DNA of 64,000 nucleotides from Zoogloea sp041904905 (GTDB taxonomy: Bacteria; Pseudomonadota; Gammaproteobacteria; Burkholderiales; Rhodocyclaceae): the NCBI RefSeq assembly GCF_041904905.1, contig NZ_JAYRMI010000002.1:1-64000 (forward strand), written 5' to 3'. The position numbers and the translations under genes were made by a program. The notes beneath the pieces are model-generated. The model made no database searches, was not told the DNA's origin, and was given only the letters and a program-made list of their open reading frames with translations. Below, one piece after another: positions 1 through 8,088 of the stretch. Numbering within the stretch: position 1 is the stretch's first letter; every line of letters begins with the position of its first letter.

Positions 1-498
1 CCCAACCGGATCGCCGGCCTCGCCCTGGTCGGCTCGGTCGCCCCCATGCCGGTCGCCCCGCCCCTCCTCGACGCCACCCTCTCCGCCCGCGACAAGGCCC
101 ACCGGATGATCAACCAGTGGTCCTACGCCCCGGCGTCGCAGCTGGGCGCCAGCAGCGTCCCCGGGCTCAACCTCACCGCCATCAACGAGCGCCTGATGCA
201 GCGCGCGGCGCCCGGCGTGCTGCACGCCGACATGTCCGCCTGCAACGCCTACACCGGCGGCTTCGACACCGCCGCCCGGGTCGACTGCCCGGTACTCCTC
301 CTCAGCGCCGCCCAGGACCGCATGACCCCGCCCAAGGCCGTCGGCCCGCTGGCCAGCGCCTTCACCGCGGCTCAAAAGGTCAACAAGCTTGTCCTTCCTG
401 GCGCAGGTCACGCCATGATGGCCGAAGCCCCCGGCGCCGTCCTCGACGCCCTTTGGCAATTCGCCGACACCCACTGCCGCACGAAGGCCGCCCCATGA
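1..498 (+). CDS. Alpha/beta hydrolase, C-terminal part (5' end outside window)
   Basis: The reading frame is open from the first base, so the start codon lies upstream of the window and only about 165 C-terminal residues are present. The visible part fits the end of an alpha/beta-hydrolase fold. It has a strand followed by the acid residue in SAAQDRMTPP and, near the end, the catalytic histidine in LPGAGHAMM. A cap region lies before them. The nucleophile elbow (G-x-S-x-G) would be upstream and cannot be seen. The family includes esterases, lipases and C-C hydrolases, and nothing here fixes the substrate. The next gene starts 52 bases downstream with its own ribosome-binding site. Confidence 0.8.
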   Translation, partial: PNRIAGLALVGSVAPMPVAPPLLDATLSARDKAHRMINQWSYAPASQLGASSVPGLNLTAINERLMQRAAPGVLHADMSACNAYTGGFDTAARVDCPVLLLSAAQDRMTPPKAVGPLASAFTAAQKVNKLVLPGAGHAMMAEAPGAVLDALWQFADTHCRTKAAP

Positions 499-550
499 CC
501 TGAACCAAATCCGCAGGCCATTCATCAAACAACCAAAAACGGAGACAAAA

Positions 551-1342
551 ATGGCTCAGCAAACACCCCCGACAGAAGAGCAGGCCGCGTCCCTGCCCTT
601 CCCCACGATCCGCAGCATCGGCGTTGGCGCGCCCTTCCGCTGGATCGCCCGCGGCTTCTCAGACCTCAAGGCCTGCGCCATCGCCAGCCTGTTCTACGGC
701 TTCTGTTTCACCGGCATGGGCCTGCTGGTCACCATCGTCTTCTCCCGCGCCTACCAGTACACCTCGGCCGTCACCACCGGCTTCCTGCTCGTCGCCCCCT
801 TCTTCGCGATGGGGCTGTACGAGCTGTCGCGCCAACGTCAGCTGGGCGAACCCTGCGCCCTGCTCCCCACCCTCACCGTGTGGCGTCGCAACCTCAGCAA
901 CATCGCGGTATTCGCCGCCGTGCTCACGGTCATCTTCCTGATCTGGGCACGCGCCTCGCTGGTCGTCTTCGCCATGTTCTACACCCAGGATCTGCCCACC
1001 CTCAGCGGCTTCCTGAGTCAGGTGCTATCCCTCGAGAACCTCGAGTTCCTGCTGGTTTACTTCGGCGTCGGCGCCATCTTCGCCCTGCTGGTGTTCGCCG
1101 TGAGTGTGGTCTCCATCCCCCTGATGCTCGACCGCAACCAGGACGCCGTCACCTCGATGATCGCCAGCATCCGTGCCCTGCTCGAGAACCCGCTGCCGCT
1201 GCTGGTGTGGGCCTTCCTGATCGTGAGCCTCACCCTCGTCGGCTTCCTCAGCTTCCACCTCGGCCTGGCGGTGCTGATGCCGGTAATCGGCCACGCCACC
1301 TGGCACGCCTACCAGGATCTGGTCGCCCCGCTGCCCGACTGA
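551..1342 (+). CDS. DUF2189 integral membrane protein
   Basis: This 263-residue protein has a short soluble N-terminus and about six hydrophobic segments (roughly residues 42-66, 70-93, 116-143, 166-193 and two between 213 and 255). The N-terminal part, with a conserved hydrophobic start (PFRWIARGFSDLKACA) and the PFFAMGLYELSR stretch, is typical of DUF2189 inner-membrane proteins of Proteobacteria. Their function is unknown. The start is supported by GGAGACAAAAATG, a good Shine-Dalgarno site at 541-544. A GC hairpin at 1384-1398 after the gene is followed by a weak T-rich stretch and could be a poor terminator. Confidence 0.75.
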   Translation: MAQQTPPTEEQAASLPFPTIRSIGVGAPFRWIARGFSDLKACAIASLFYGFCFTGMGLLVTIVFSRAYQYTSAVTTGFLLVAPFFAMGLYELSRQRQLGEPCALLPTLTVWRRNLSNIAVFAAVLTVIFLIWARASLVVFAMFYTQDLPTLSGFLSQVLSLENLEFLLVYFGVGAIFALLVFAVSVVSIPLMLDRNQDAVTSMIASIRALLENPLPLLVWAFLIVSLTLVGFLSFHLGLAVLMPVIGHATWHAYQDLVAPLPD

Positions 1343-1488
1343 AGCGCCCACGGCGCGGGCAGCCAATTGCATTTCGGCCACACCCGGGCGGTGCCCGGAG
1401 CCGTTATTTTCATCCGCCCTTTGCAATCTGCCCCGGGCTGTGGCGAAAATGCGGCGTGCAACCCGGCTCCACTCACCGAAAGGCTGTC

Positions 1489-2196
1489 ATGAAACTCCGC
1501 CCGCTTCGCCCGCTGGCCCTTGCGCTGCCGCTCGCCTTCGTGGCCGCAGCCGCCAACGCGGCCGACGCACCGCCGCTGCCCACCGCCGACATCGCCGTCG
1601 AGAGCAGCCGCTCCGCCCCCAACGACCAGTTCCGCGCCCAGGTTTTTGCCGAAGCCACCGACAGCAGCCCGGCCGAACTCGCCCGCAAGGTGAACGCCAC
1701 CGTCGCCCACGCCCTCCAGCTCGCCCGCGCCTACCCCGCCGTCAAGGTGCAGACCGCCGGCAACAGCACCTACCCCATCTACGCCAAGACCGGCCGCAGC
1801 ATCGAGGCCTGGCGGATGCGCTCGACCCTCGCCCTCGAAAGCAAGGACGCCAGCCAGCTCTCCGAGCTGGTCGGCAAACTCCAGCAAAGCATGGCCATCG
1901 GCGGCCTCTCGGCTGCCCCGTCGCCCGAAACCTGGAAGAAGATCGAGGACGAGGCCATCGCCGACGCCCTCGCCGCCTTCGAAGCCCGCGCCCGGCTGGT
2001 GGCCGGCAGCCTCCACAAAAAATGGCGGATCAAGCACGTCTCGGTGAACACCGGCGGCTACCAACCCCGCCAGCCGGCGGCACCCATGGTCCGCAGCGCC
2101 ATGGCGATGGCCGAAGCCGCCCCCCCTGCCCCCATCGAGGGCGGCGACAGCCCGGTGGCCGTGTCGGTGAACGGTCAGATCGAACTGCTCGAATGA
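1489..2196 (+). CDS. SIMPL-domain (DUF541) periplasmic protein
   Basis: The product is 235 residues with a clear signal peptide (basic MKLRPLRP, hydrophobic core, AANA/ADA cleavage region near residue 24). The mature part matches the SIMPL family: an early V-x-x-S-R-S-APND strand, a long helix with ELARKVNATVAHAL, then YPIY-x(n)-WRMRSTLAL, and a C-terminal helix rich in A and R ending in KHVSVNT. SIMPL proteins are periplasmic or outer-membrane associated and their biochemical role is not settled. The frame is open further upstream, but the ATG at 1489 is followed directly by the signal peptide. The stop overlaps the start of dtd (ATGA), so the two are probably co-translated. Confidence 0.75.
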   Translation: MKLRPLRPLALALPLAFVAAAANAADAPPLPTADIAVESSRSAPNDQFRAQVFAEATDSSPAELARKVNATVAHALQLARAYPAVKVQTAGNSTYPIYAKTGRSIEAWRMRSTLALESKDASQLSELVGKLQQSMAIGGLSAAPSPETWKKIEDEAIADALAAFEARARLVAGSLHKKWRIKHVSVNTGGYQPRQPAAPMVRSAMAMAEAAPPAPIEGGDSPVAVSVNGQIELLE

Positions 2197-2630
2197 TTGC
2201 CCTGATCCAGCGCGTCCTCGAAGCCCGCGTCACCGTGGGTGGCCGCACCGTCGGCGAGATCGGGCCCGGCCTGCTCGCCCTGGTGGCGGTCGAGCGCGGC
2301 GACCAGCCCGCCAACGCCACCCGGATGGTCGAGCGCCTGCTCGGCTACCGGGTGTTCGCGGACGACGCCGGGCGGATGAACCGCGCCCTCGCCGACACCG
2401 GCGGCGGGCTGCTGCTGGTGTCCCAATTCACCCTCGCCGCCGATACCAGCAAAGGCACGCGGGCCAGCTTCACCCCGGCCGCCTCGCCCGACGAAGCCGA
2501 AATCCTGTTCAACCGGCTGGTCGCCATCGCCCGCAGCCGTCACCCGGTGGTGGAAACCGGCGTGTTCGGCGCCGAGATGTCGATCTCGCTCATCAACCAT
2601 GGCCCGGTCACCTTCCGTCTCACCGCTTGA
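2193..2630 (+). CDS. dtd: D-aminoacyl-tRNA deacylase
   Basis: Dtd hydrolyses the ester bond between D-amino acids (and glycine on tRNA-Ala) and tRNA, protecting translation from mischarging. The 145-residue product has the family's usual length. It carries both active-site signatures: the SQFTL motif (in VSQFTLAADTSKGTR) and the C-terminal N-x-GPVT motif (NHGPVTF), which forms the cross-subunit Gly-cisPro chirality filter in the dimer. The ATG overlaps the stop of the SIMPL gene, and the 3' end overlaps the next gene by 32 bases. Confidence 0.93.
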   Translation: MIALIQRVLEARVTVGGRTVGEIGPGLLALVAVERGDQPANATRMVERLLGYRVFADDAGRMNRALADTGGGLLLVSQFTLAADTSKGTRASFTPAASPDEAEILFNRLVAIARSRHPVVETGVFGAEMSISLINHGPVTFRLTA

Positions 2631-3147
2631 ACGCCGGCTGGCCGCCGTGGCCCTGGCGACGATCCTGGCGGGCTGCAGCCAGAGCCCGCCGCGCCCGCCC
2701 GCCACGGCCCCGGCGCCCCAGGTCAGCGCGCCGGCGAGGAGCTGGTTTGCCCTGCCCCGGAACGACCACGCCCAGGAGATGGTGATCTTTGCCCTCGGGC
2801 TGCTCGACACCGGCTATCGCTTCGGCGGCAAGAACCCCGAAGCCGGGCTCGACTGCAGCGGCATGGTGAGCTACGTGGTCGAACAGGTGAGCGGCAAGCG
2901 CCTGCCCTACAACGCCGCGGGTATCGCCGAACGCACCCGGCCGATTCCGACGCGCGCCGTTCGCCCGGGCGATCTGGTGTTCTTCAACACCCTGGGCCGC
3001 TCGTATTCGCACATGGGGATCTACGTGGGCGACGGCAAGTTTGTGCACGCCCCCAACAGCCGCGGCAAGGTGCGGGTCGATCGCCTCGACAACCGCTACT
3101 ACGCCGAACGGTTCGAGGGTGCCCGCACCCTGCTGCCGGACGGTTGA
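2599..3147 (+). CDS. NlpC/P60 (C40) cell-wall peptidase lipoprotein
   Basis: This 182-residue protein has a lipoprotein signal with lipobox LAGC (Cys26), a proline/alanine-rich linker (about residues 28-48), then an NlpC/P60 domain. The papain-like catalytic residues are visible: Cys86 in GLDCSGMV, His138 in YSHMGIYVG and His150 in FVHAPNS. Members of this family (Spr/MepS, YafL types) cut D-Glu to diamino acid or cross-link bonds in peptidoglycan, so this one likely acts at the inner face of the outer membrane. Its start lies inside dtd. The gene converges on hemB with only 21 bases between the stops. Confidence 0.87.
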   Translation: MARSPSVSPLERRLAAVALATILAGCSQSPPRPPATAPAPQVSAPARSWFALPRNDHAQEMVIFALGLLDTGYRFGGKNPEAGLDCSGMVSYVVEQVSGKRLPYNAAGIAERTRPIPTRAVRPGDLVFFNTLGRSYSHMGIYVGDGKFVHAPNSRGKVRVDRLDNRYYAERFEGARTLLPDG

Positions 3148-3168
3148 TCCGGCAGCCTTCGCGGCCGC

Positions 3169-4179
3169 TCAGGCGTCTTCTTTAAGCCAGCGGGCGGCGT
3201 CCAGCGCGTAATAGGTGAGGATGCCGTCGGCGCCGGCGCGCTTGAACGCCACCAGCGCCTCCAGCGCGCAGGCCTTTTCGTTCAGCCAGCCGTTGGCTGC
3301 AGCGGCCTTCAGCATCGCGTACTCGCCGCTCACCTGATAGACGTAGGTGGGCACCTGCAGCTCGGTTTTCACCCGACGGACGATGTCGAGGTAGGGCATG
3401 CCGGGCTTGACCATGAACATGTCGGCACCTTCCGAGATGTCCAGCGCCACTTCACGCAGGGCTTCGTCCGAATTGGCCGGGTCCATCTGGTAGGTGTACT
3501 TGTTGCCCTTGCCCAGGTTGCCGGCCGACCCCACCGCGTCGCGGAAGGGGCCGTAGAAGCTCGACGCGTACTTGGCCGAGTAGGCCAGGATGCGGGTGTA
3601 GATCTGGCGGGCTGCGTCGAGTTCGGCGCGGATGCGGGCAACCCGGCCGTCCATCATGTCGGACGGCGCCACCACGTCGGCACCGGCCTGGGCGTGGCAC
3701 AGCGCCTGCTTGGCCAGCACCTCGAGGGTCTCGTCGTTGAGCACGTAGCCGGTATCGTCGATCAGCCCATCCTGGCCGTGGCTGGTGTAGGGGTCGAGGG
3801 CCACGTCGGTGATGACCCCCAGTTCGGGGAAGCGTGCCTTCAGGGCCTGCACCACGCGGGGAACCAGGCCATCGGGATTGAACGCCTCTTCTGCCCCCAG
3901 TGACTTCTTGCCGTCCTCCACCACCGGGAACAGGGCCAGGGCCGGCACGCCCAGGGCTACCGCCTCTTCGGCCATGTGCAGCAGCCTGTCCAACGAGACG
4001 CGGCTCACCCCGGGCATCGAGGCCACGGGCTGGTTGATGCCCTCGCCTTCGAGCACGAAGACGGGGTAGATCAGATCGTCGGCAGACAGCCGATGCTCGC
4101 GCATCAGGCGGCGGGAGAAATCGTCGCGGCGCATGCGACGCATGCGGGTGTTCGGAAAGGCGGAATGAACTGGCTTCAT
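3169..4179 (-). CDS. hemB: Delta-aminolevulinic acid dehydratase (porphobilinogen synthase)
   Basis: HemB condenses two 5-aminolevulinate molecules into porphobilinogen, the second committed step of tetrapyrrole synthesis. The product is 336 residues. The Schiff-base lysine is Lys258 in FMVKPGMPYLD and the partner lysine is Lys203 in AYSAKYASSFYG. The metal-site stretch reads DVALDPYTSHGQDG (from residue 125), with aspartates where the zinc enzymes (for example E. coli) have cysteines. This is therefore the aspartate-rich, magnesium-using type seen in Pseudomonas. It is transcribed away from the candidate small RNA at 4268-4353 and converges on the NlpC/P60 gene. Confidence 0.96.
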   Translation of the reverse strand: MKPVHSAFPNTRMRRMRRDDFSRRLMREHRLSADDLIYPVFVLEGEGINQPVASMPGVSRVSLDRLLHMAEEAVALGVPALALFPVVEDGKKSLGAEEAFNPDGLVPRVVQALKARFPELGVITDVALDPYTSHGQDGLIDDTGYVLNDETLEVLAKQALCHAQAGADVVAPSDMMDGRVARIRAELDAARQIYTRILAYSAKYASSFYGPFRDAVGSAGNLGKGNKYTYQMDPANSDEALREVALDISEGADMFMVKPGMPYLDIVRRVKTELQVPTYVYQVSGEYAMLKAAAANGWLNEKACALEALVAFKRAGADGILTYYALDAARWLKEDA

Positions 4180-4220
4180 GGCGGTCTCGCGGTACTTACA
4201 TCTGGATACGAAATGTCGCA

Positions 4221-4233
4221 GGAACTAAGTTCC
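4221..4233. promoter_or_regulatory. 13-bp palindrome upstream of hemB
   Basis: GGAAC-TAA-GTTCC is a perfect inverted repeat 42-54 bases upstream of the hemB start codon, between hemB and the candidate + strand RNA. Its position would suit an operator acting on either divergent transcript. No regulator is recognised. Confidence 0.3.
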
Positions 4234-4267
4234 AGGGTGACAAGACTAACACGCAGATGGTGACGAA

Positions 4268-4353
4268 CCGTCTCCCGCTATACCTCCCTGAGCGGGTGCC
4301 TTGAGCAAGCAAGGCAACTTTGGCCCCCGGCACCCCCTCGCCGGGGGTTTTTT
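4268..4353 (+). ncRNA. Candidate small RNA with three stem-loops and a CCUCC loop
   Basis: No protein gene lies between the hemB start (4179) and the flippase stop (4360), yet the + strand folds well. Stem 1 is CCCGCT/AGCGGG (4274-4279 with 4291-4296), closing an 11-base loop that contains ACCUCCCU. Stem 2 is a perfect 7-bp TGCCTTG/CAAGGCA (4297-4303 with 4310-4316). Stem 3 is the intrinsic terminator at 4324-4353. A loop with an anti-Shine-Dalgarno CCUCC is common in small RNAs that pair with ribosome-binding sites. The 5' end is a guess, because no convincing -10/-35 pair is visible; GTGACA at 4237 is only a weak -35 candidate. Confidence 0.45.
4324..4353 (+). terminator. Strong rho-independent terminator, + strand
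   Basis: CCCCCGGC (4324-4331) pairs perfectly with GCCGGGGG (4340-4347) around an 8-base loop and is followed by six T residues on the + strand. The neighbouring genes are all on the - strand, where no T-run follows the stem, so the terminator serves an unannotated + strand transcript. Confidence 0.75.
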
Positions 4354-4359
4354 ATTTGC

Positions 4360-5793
4360 TCACCGCCCCGAGAGGCGACGCACCACGGCACCCACCTCGA
4401 CGCCCACCGGGTGACGCGTGACCATCACCCCGACAACCCAGCCCACCGACGAGGCGAGGATGCAGCCCACCACACCGAAGAACGGGGACGCCTGGGCAAA
4501 GGCCAGCTTGAAAGCCAGACACGAGGCGGACGCGCTCAGGGCCACCAGCACCGACGGCCCGATCGCCGCCCCCACCTGGGTCAGCTCGATGCCGAACAGC
4601 CGGCGGAGCACCAGCAGGGTATAGACGGTCATCACCAGATCGCCGATGGCGATGCCCGCCGTCACGTGGTCGAGGGAATAGGCGCTGGCCAGCAGGATCA
4701 GCACCACCTTGATCGGCTGCCCTACCAGCTGGAAGCGCAGGGTGTACTTGGACTTGCCGGTTCCGCTCACCATGGCGGCGCCGGTCACCGCGATCGTGAG
4801 CGCCGCCGAGCCTACGCACAGGATGCGCGCCGGCTCGATGATCCGGGCCCACTGGTCACCATACAGCAGCAGCACGATGGAATCCATGGCCAGGGCCATG
4901 CAGGCAAACAGCGGGAAGGCCAGCGCGCTCAGGTAGCAGATGCTCTTCAGGAACTGATCGCCCACGCTCTCGCCATCCCGATGGGTGCGGGCGAAGGCGG
5001 GCATCAGCACCGGGGTTAGCCCCTCCATGATGGACCGGAAGGCCAGACCGACCACCCCCAGGGAGCGCGCCAGATAGCCCGCGGTCTCGATGCTCATCGC
5101 CTTGCCGACGATCATCTCGGGGGCCGACAGACCGAACTCCCACAGCAGCGACGAACCGCAGAAGCGGCCACCGGTGCGCAGGATGTGCCGCCACTCGGAG
5201 AACTCGATACGGATCGGCACGTCGTACTTGGTGAGCATCACGGTCATGATGACCGTGAGCGTGGTGCTGGCCACCGCGCCCCAGGCCAGGCCGATGAAGC
5301 CGACGCCGATCGAACACAGGCCGATCGACACCGCCGCCTGCAGCGCGCTGGACGCCAGGTTGATGCGCAGGATCTTGTCGAAGTTGAGGTTGCGCTTGAG
5401 GATCGCCATCGACACGGAGCCGAAGGGCAGCAGGAAAAAGTTGATCGACAGGACATGCATGACCTGCCCGATCCCCTCTTCCCGGTAGAACGCTGCGATC
5501 GGTGCCGCCACGACCCAGGTGACCACCGCCGCGGTCCAGCTGACGATCACCGCGATGGTGGCCGCCGTCTGGAGCCGCTTGGGGGTGAGATCGCGCTCCT
5601 GGATGAGGTAGCTGGTGATGCCCAGATCCCGGACCGCGTGGGACAAGGCGAGGATGAGGCTCCCGATGGAGAAGATGCCGATTTCTTCCGGGGAGAGCAG
5701 TCGCGCCAGCACCACCGACGAGACGAACTGAATGACGAACACGATGGCTTTCTCACCAACCGAGAGAAAGACCGCTTTTTTTACATTAGCCAT
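4360..5793 (-). CDS. Wzx-like oligosaccharide flippase
   Basis: This 477-residue polytopic protein of the MOP/polysaccharide transporter superfamily has about 12-14 hydrophobic segments. Its N-terminus is typical, with GEKAIVFVIQFVSSVVLARL followed by LSPEEIGIFSIGSLI. Such proteins flip undecaprenyl-linked repeat units across the inner membrane for polymerisation outside. It is the last gene of the exopolysaccharide cluster read from 29651, and it supplies the flippase that the XrtA system's polymerase would need. It is separated from the previous gene by 226 bases, and no clear Shine-Dalgarno site precedes the ATG, so it may be transcribed separately. Confidence 0.88.
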   Translation of the reverse strand: MANVKKAVFLSVGEKAIVFVIQFVSSVVLARLLSPEEIGIFSIGSLILALSHAVRDLGITSYLIQERDLTPKRLQTAATIAVIVSWTAAVVTWVVAAPIAAFYREEGIGQVMHVLSINFFLLPFGSVSMAILKRNLNFDKILRINLASSALQAAVSIGLCSIGVGFIGLAWGAVASTTLTVIMTVMLTKYDVPIRIEFSEWRHILRTGGRFCGSSLLWEFGLSAPEMIVGKAMSIETAGYLARSLGVVGLAFRSIMEGLTPVLMPAFARTHRDGESVGDQFLKSICYLSALAFPLFACMALAMDSIVLLLYGDQWARIIEPARILCVGSAALTIAVTGAAMVSGTGKSKYTLRFQLVGQPIKVVLILLASAYSLDHVTAGIAIGDLVMTVYTLLVLRRLFGIELTQVGAAIGPSVLVALSASASCLAFKLAFAQASPFFGVVGCILASSVGWVVGVMVTRHPVGVEVGAVVRRLSGR

Positions 5794-5801
5794 GAAGTGT
5801 G

Positions 5802-5811
5802 GACACGTGTC
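5802..5811. promoter_or_regulatory. 10-bp palindrome before the flippase start
   Basis: GACACGTGTC is a perfect palindrome 9 bases upstream of the flippase ATG. It lies in the 226-base gap 5794-6019, which otherwise holds no recognisable gene. It could be an operator or a chance palindrome. Confidence 0.2.
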
Positions 5812-6019
5812 GCCCCGGATACATCGACTCAGGCATCAGCGGCATCGGCGCAAGTGAGAATGAATGAGCGACACCCGCAGCAGCCGGACCGCGCGTTGAG
5901 TCGAGCCCGCAAGTGTACCTTACGAGCCCACAGCATCACACAGTTACCCTACATGCAACGACGATTCGTGGCGTGTCTGTGCAAACAATTGTTCCCTGTC
6001 GCGCCTGCTCCGTGCGATT

Positions 6020-7195
6020 TCAGACAGCCGGACCCTTCAGGCCGTACAGCCCGCCGGCCCGGTTGGCGGAGTCCATCATCAGGGCGTCGGCATAGAACTT
6101 GGTTGCCCAGTTGGGGAGCTGCCACGGATGATAGCCCCCGTTTATCGGGTGGGAGCCCTTGATGCCGCCGATCAATTCACGCTCGTCGCCGGCGAGGCGC
6201 TGGGTGCGCTTGACGAAGCCCAGCACACGGGTGGTGGCGTCCCGGTAGCGCGCGTCTCCGGTGATCTGGAACAGCCGGCCCCAGTTGATGCCCAGCTGAC
6301 AATCGCCGGTCAGGCACGACCACTTCACCGTGGGACGCCAGTCGTGATCGAAGCGCCCCGGCAGGAAGCCGTCGGCGGGCAAGGCCGCCACCATCGCATC
6401 GCCGATCTGGCGGGCGGCCTGGATGAAGTCGTCCCGGCCGGCGTAGTCGCCGATCTCGAGCAGCCCGCGCATGGCGTAGGCGATGGTGTGGGTGAAGGGC
6501 TGGGCGTTGTCCTGCAGGCAGTTGGTGTCCAGCCAGCCGTTGGCGCGGGCCTGGGTGAGCGCCCACTCGCAGTTGCGCACCGCGGCGTCGAGAAAGCGGC
6601 GCTCGCCGGTAATCTCGTGGGCGCGGGCAAGGCTCCAGGCAGAGCGGGTGTTGTAGGTGTTCACCGACTTGCCGGTCATCGGCGAGCCGAACTTCCGCCA
6701 GCAGCCGTCCTCGTCCATGATGTCGCACAGCCAGTTGGAGGCGCGCACCGCGGCGTTCCGGTAGGCTTCGTTGCGCTCCTCCTCGAAGGCCCGCACCCAG
6801 CCGAAGATCACCTGCCCGGTGTTGAACACCGTCGGCTGGTCGGAGTCGCCCAGGGCCCCGGCCAGCACGCCGCCGTCGGGCAGCTGGATGTCGATCTCCC
6901 AGTCCGCCATCCGGCGGGCCCGGACGCGGCAGTCGTCGTCGCCGCTCAGGGCGGCGTAGCGATACAGCGTGGGGATGATGTAGCCGGTGGTCTCCGGGTA
7001 AGACGGCGCCCAGCGGCGCGAACGGACCAGATAGGTCTGGGCGACACCGCCGTTGCCGGTCACGTCATGGGCAAGCTTGAGCCAGGCGATGGCGGCGTCG
7101 AGGTGAATGCGGTTGTCGACCGGCGTCGTCATGCCGATGCCGAAGGTATCGCGTAGCACGAAGCCCTTCTGGCGGAGAGTTTCACTGAGGCTCAT
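6020..7195 (-). CDS. Putative alpha/alpha-toroid (six-hairpin) protein of the EPS cluster
   Basis: This 391-residue soluble protein has no signal peptide. It is built of repeated amphipathic helix pairs with conserved aromatic and Gly/Asn loops (for example TGYIIPTLYRYAAL, FNTGQVIFGWVRAF, YNTRSAWSLARAHEITG and QLGINWGRLFQITGD). The pattern, with G-x-W/N-T-G loops between helices, resembles six-hairpin glycosidases and polysaccharide lyases. I infer a carbohydrate-active or polysaccharide-modifying role from fold and location and cannot name the reaction. It sits between the acetyltransferase gene (35-base gap) and the flippase. Confidence 0.6.
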   Translation of the reverse strand: MSLSETLRQKGFVLRDTFGIGMTTPVDNRIHLDAAIAWLKLAHDVTGNGGVAQTYLVRSRRWAPSYPETTGYIIPTLYRYAALSGDDDCRVRARRMADWEIDIQLPDGGVLAGALGDSDQPTVFNTGQVIFGWVRAFEEERNEAYRNAAVRASNWLCDIMDEDGCWRKFGSPMTGKSVNTYNTRSAWSLARAHEITGERRFLDAAVRNCEWALTQARANGWLDTNCLQDNAQPFTHTIAYAMRGLLEIGDYAGRDDFIQAARQIGDAMVAALPADGFLPGRFDHDWRPTVKWSCLTGDCQLGINWGRLFQITGDARYRDATTRVLGFVKRTQRLAGDERELIGGIKGSHPINGGYHPWQLPNWATKFYADALMMDSANRAGGLYGLKGPAV

Positions 7196-7230
7196 CGTTG
7201 AATTCCAGGGTTGAGGGGGCGCCGCGCCGG

Positions 7231-8088
7231 CTAGGGCCGGGCGGGCGCCTTTTCAGGCATGTCGAAGAAGTGGGCGCCGCCCGCCACGAAGCGGGCAGAT
7301 TCGCGGCTGTGCTCGGCCGCCCGGATCCAGGTGAGGCGGGTGTTGCCGACGCGACCGTGGTGCAGTACCCCGACCTTGTCGAGGTGGGCCGCCAGCCGCG
7401 GCTCCCGACGCAGCTTGTTAGCCTGGGCGGCCAGCACCCGCACCGCGCAGGTGCGCCGCTCGCCGGCCCGGTCGATCACCACGCCGCTGTGCAGGGCCGG
7501 CTCGTAGAGGGGGAAGGGCAGCGTCGAGGCGAGTTGATCCTCGACGAAATGGGTATAGGTGAAGCTTGAGAACGGCGCGTCGAAGCCCAGGATCAGGGCA
7601 TCGCGCGCGAGCAGGCGGGCAAAGGGGGATTCGCCACCGAAGGGCTTCTCGGCGGCCTCGTGCCCGGCGACGAAGGCCTCGGCGTCGCGCCCCCAGGCGA
7701 GCAGCGGGTGAGTCACGCTGAGGCTGCGCACCACGCCTTCGCTGCGCCGGAAAACCTCGGAGACGATGCCCATCATCGACGGACTGCGGGCCACGTTCAT
7801 GGGCTTGCCGGTGGCGAGCCACTGGGCCGAACTCATGTTGTGGTAGGGCATCGACATCATGACCAGCAGGCCCTCCGGGCCCACGGCCTCCTTGAGGGTG
7901 CGCACCACGTCTGCCGGCTTGCCCTTGAAGCCGTTGAGGGGCAGCCAGGAGGAATGGACGACGAGCGTCGAGCCGGGCACCACGCCGATCCCGCGCAGGC
8001 GGGCGGCGAGTTCCTGCGGGCCGTAGGCCCAGATCGTGCGGGCGGCAGTTTCCTTGAGCTTTTGCTTGAGCGACGCGAGCACGCTCAT
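7231..8088 (-). CDS. AAC(3)-family N-acetyltransferase
   Basis: The 285-residue product matches aminoglycoside 3-N-acetyltransferase-like proteins, which use acetyl-CoA. Visible features are the early VVHSSWLPLNGF strand-loop, LLVMMSMPYHNMS, the SLSVTHPLLAWG motif with its conserved His-Pro, and GGESPFARL followed by ILGFDAPFSSFTYTHFVE. In a polysaccharide locus the more likely substrate is an amino sugar or a pendant amine rather than a drug; that is inference. The ATG at 8088 overlaps the stop of the upstream glycosyltransferase (ATGA). The longer open frame upstream lies over that gene and was not used. Confidence 0.78.
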   Translation of the reverse strand: MSVLASLKQKLKETAARTIWAYGPQELAARLRGIGVVPGSTLVVHSSWLPLNGFKGKPADVVRTLKEAVGPEGLLVMMSMPYHNMSSAQWLATGKPMNVARSPSMMGIVSEVFRRSEGVVRSLSVTHPLLAWGRDAEAFVAGHEAAEKPFGGESPFARLLARDALILGFDAPFSSFTYTHFVEDQLASTLPFPLYEPALHSGVVIDRAGERRTCAVRVLAAQANKLRREPRLAAHLDKVGVLHHGRVGNTRLTWIRAAEHSRESARFVAGGAHFFDMPEKAPARP

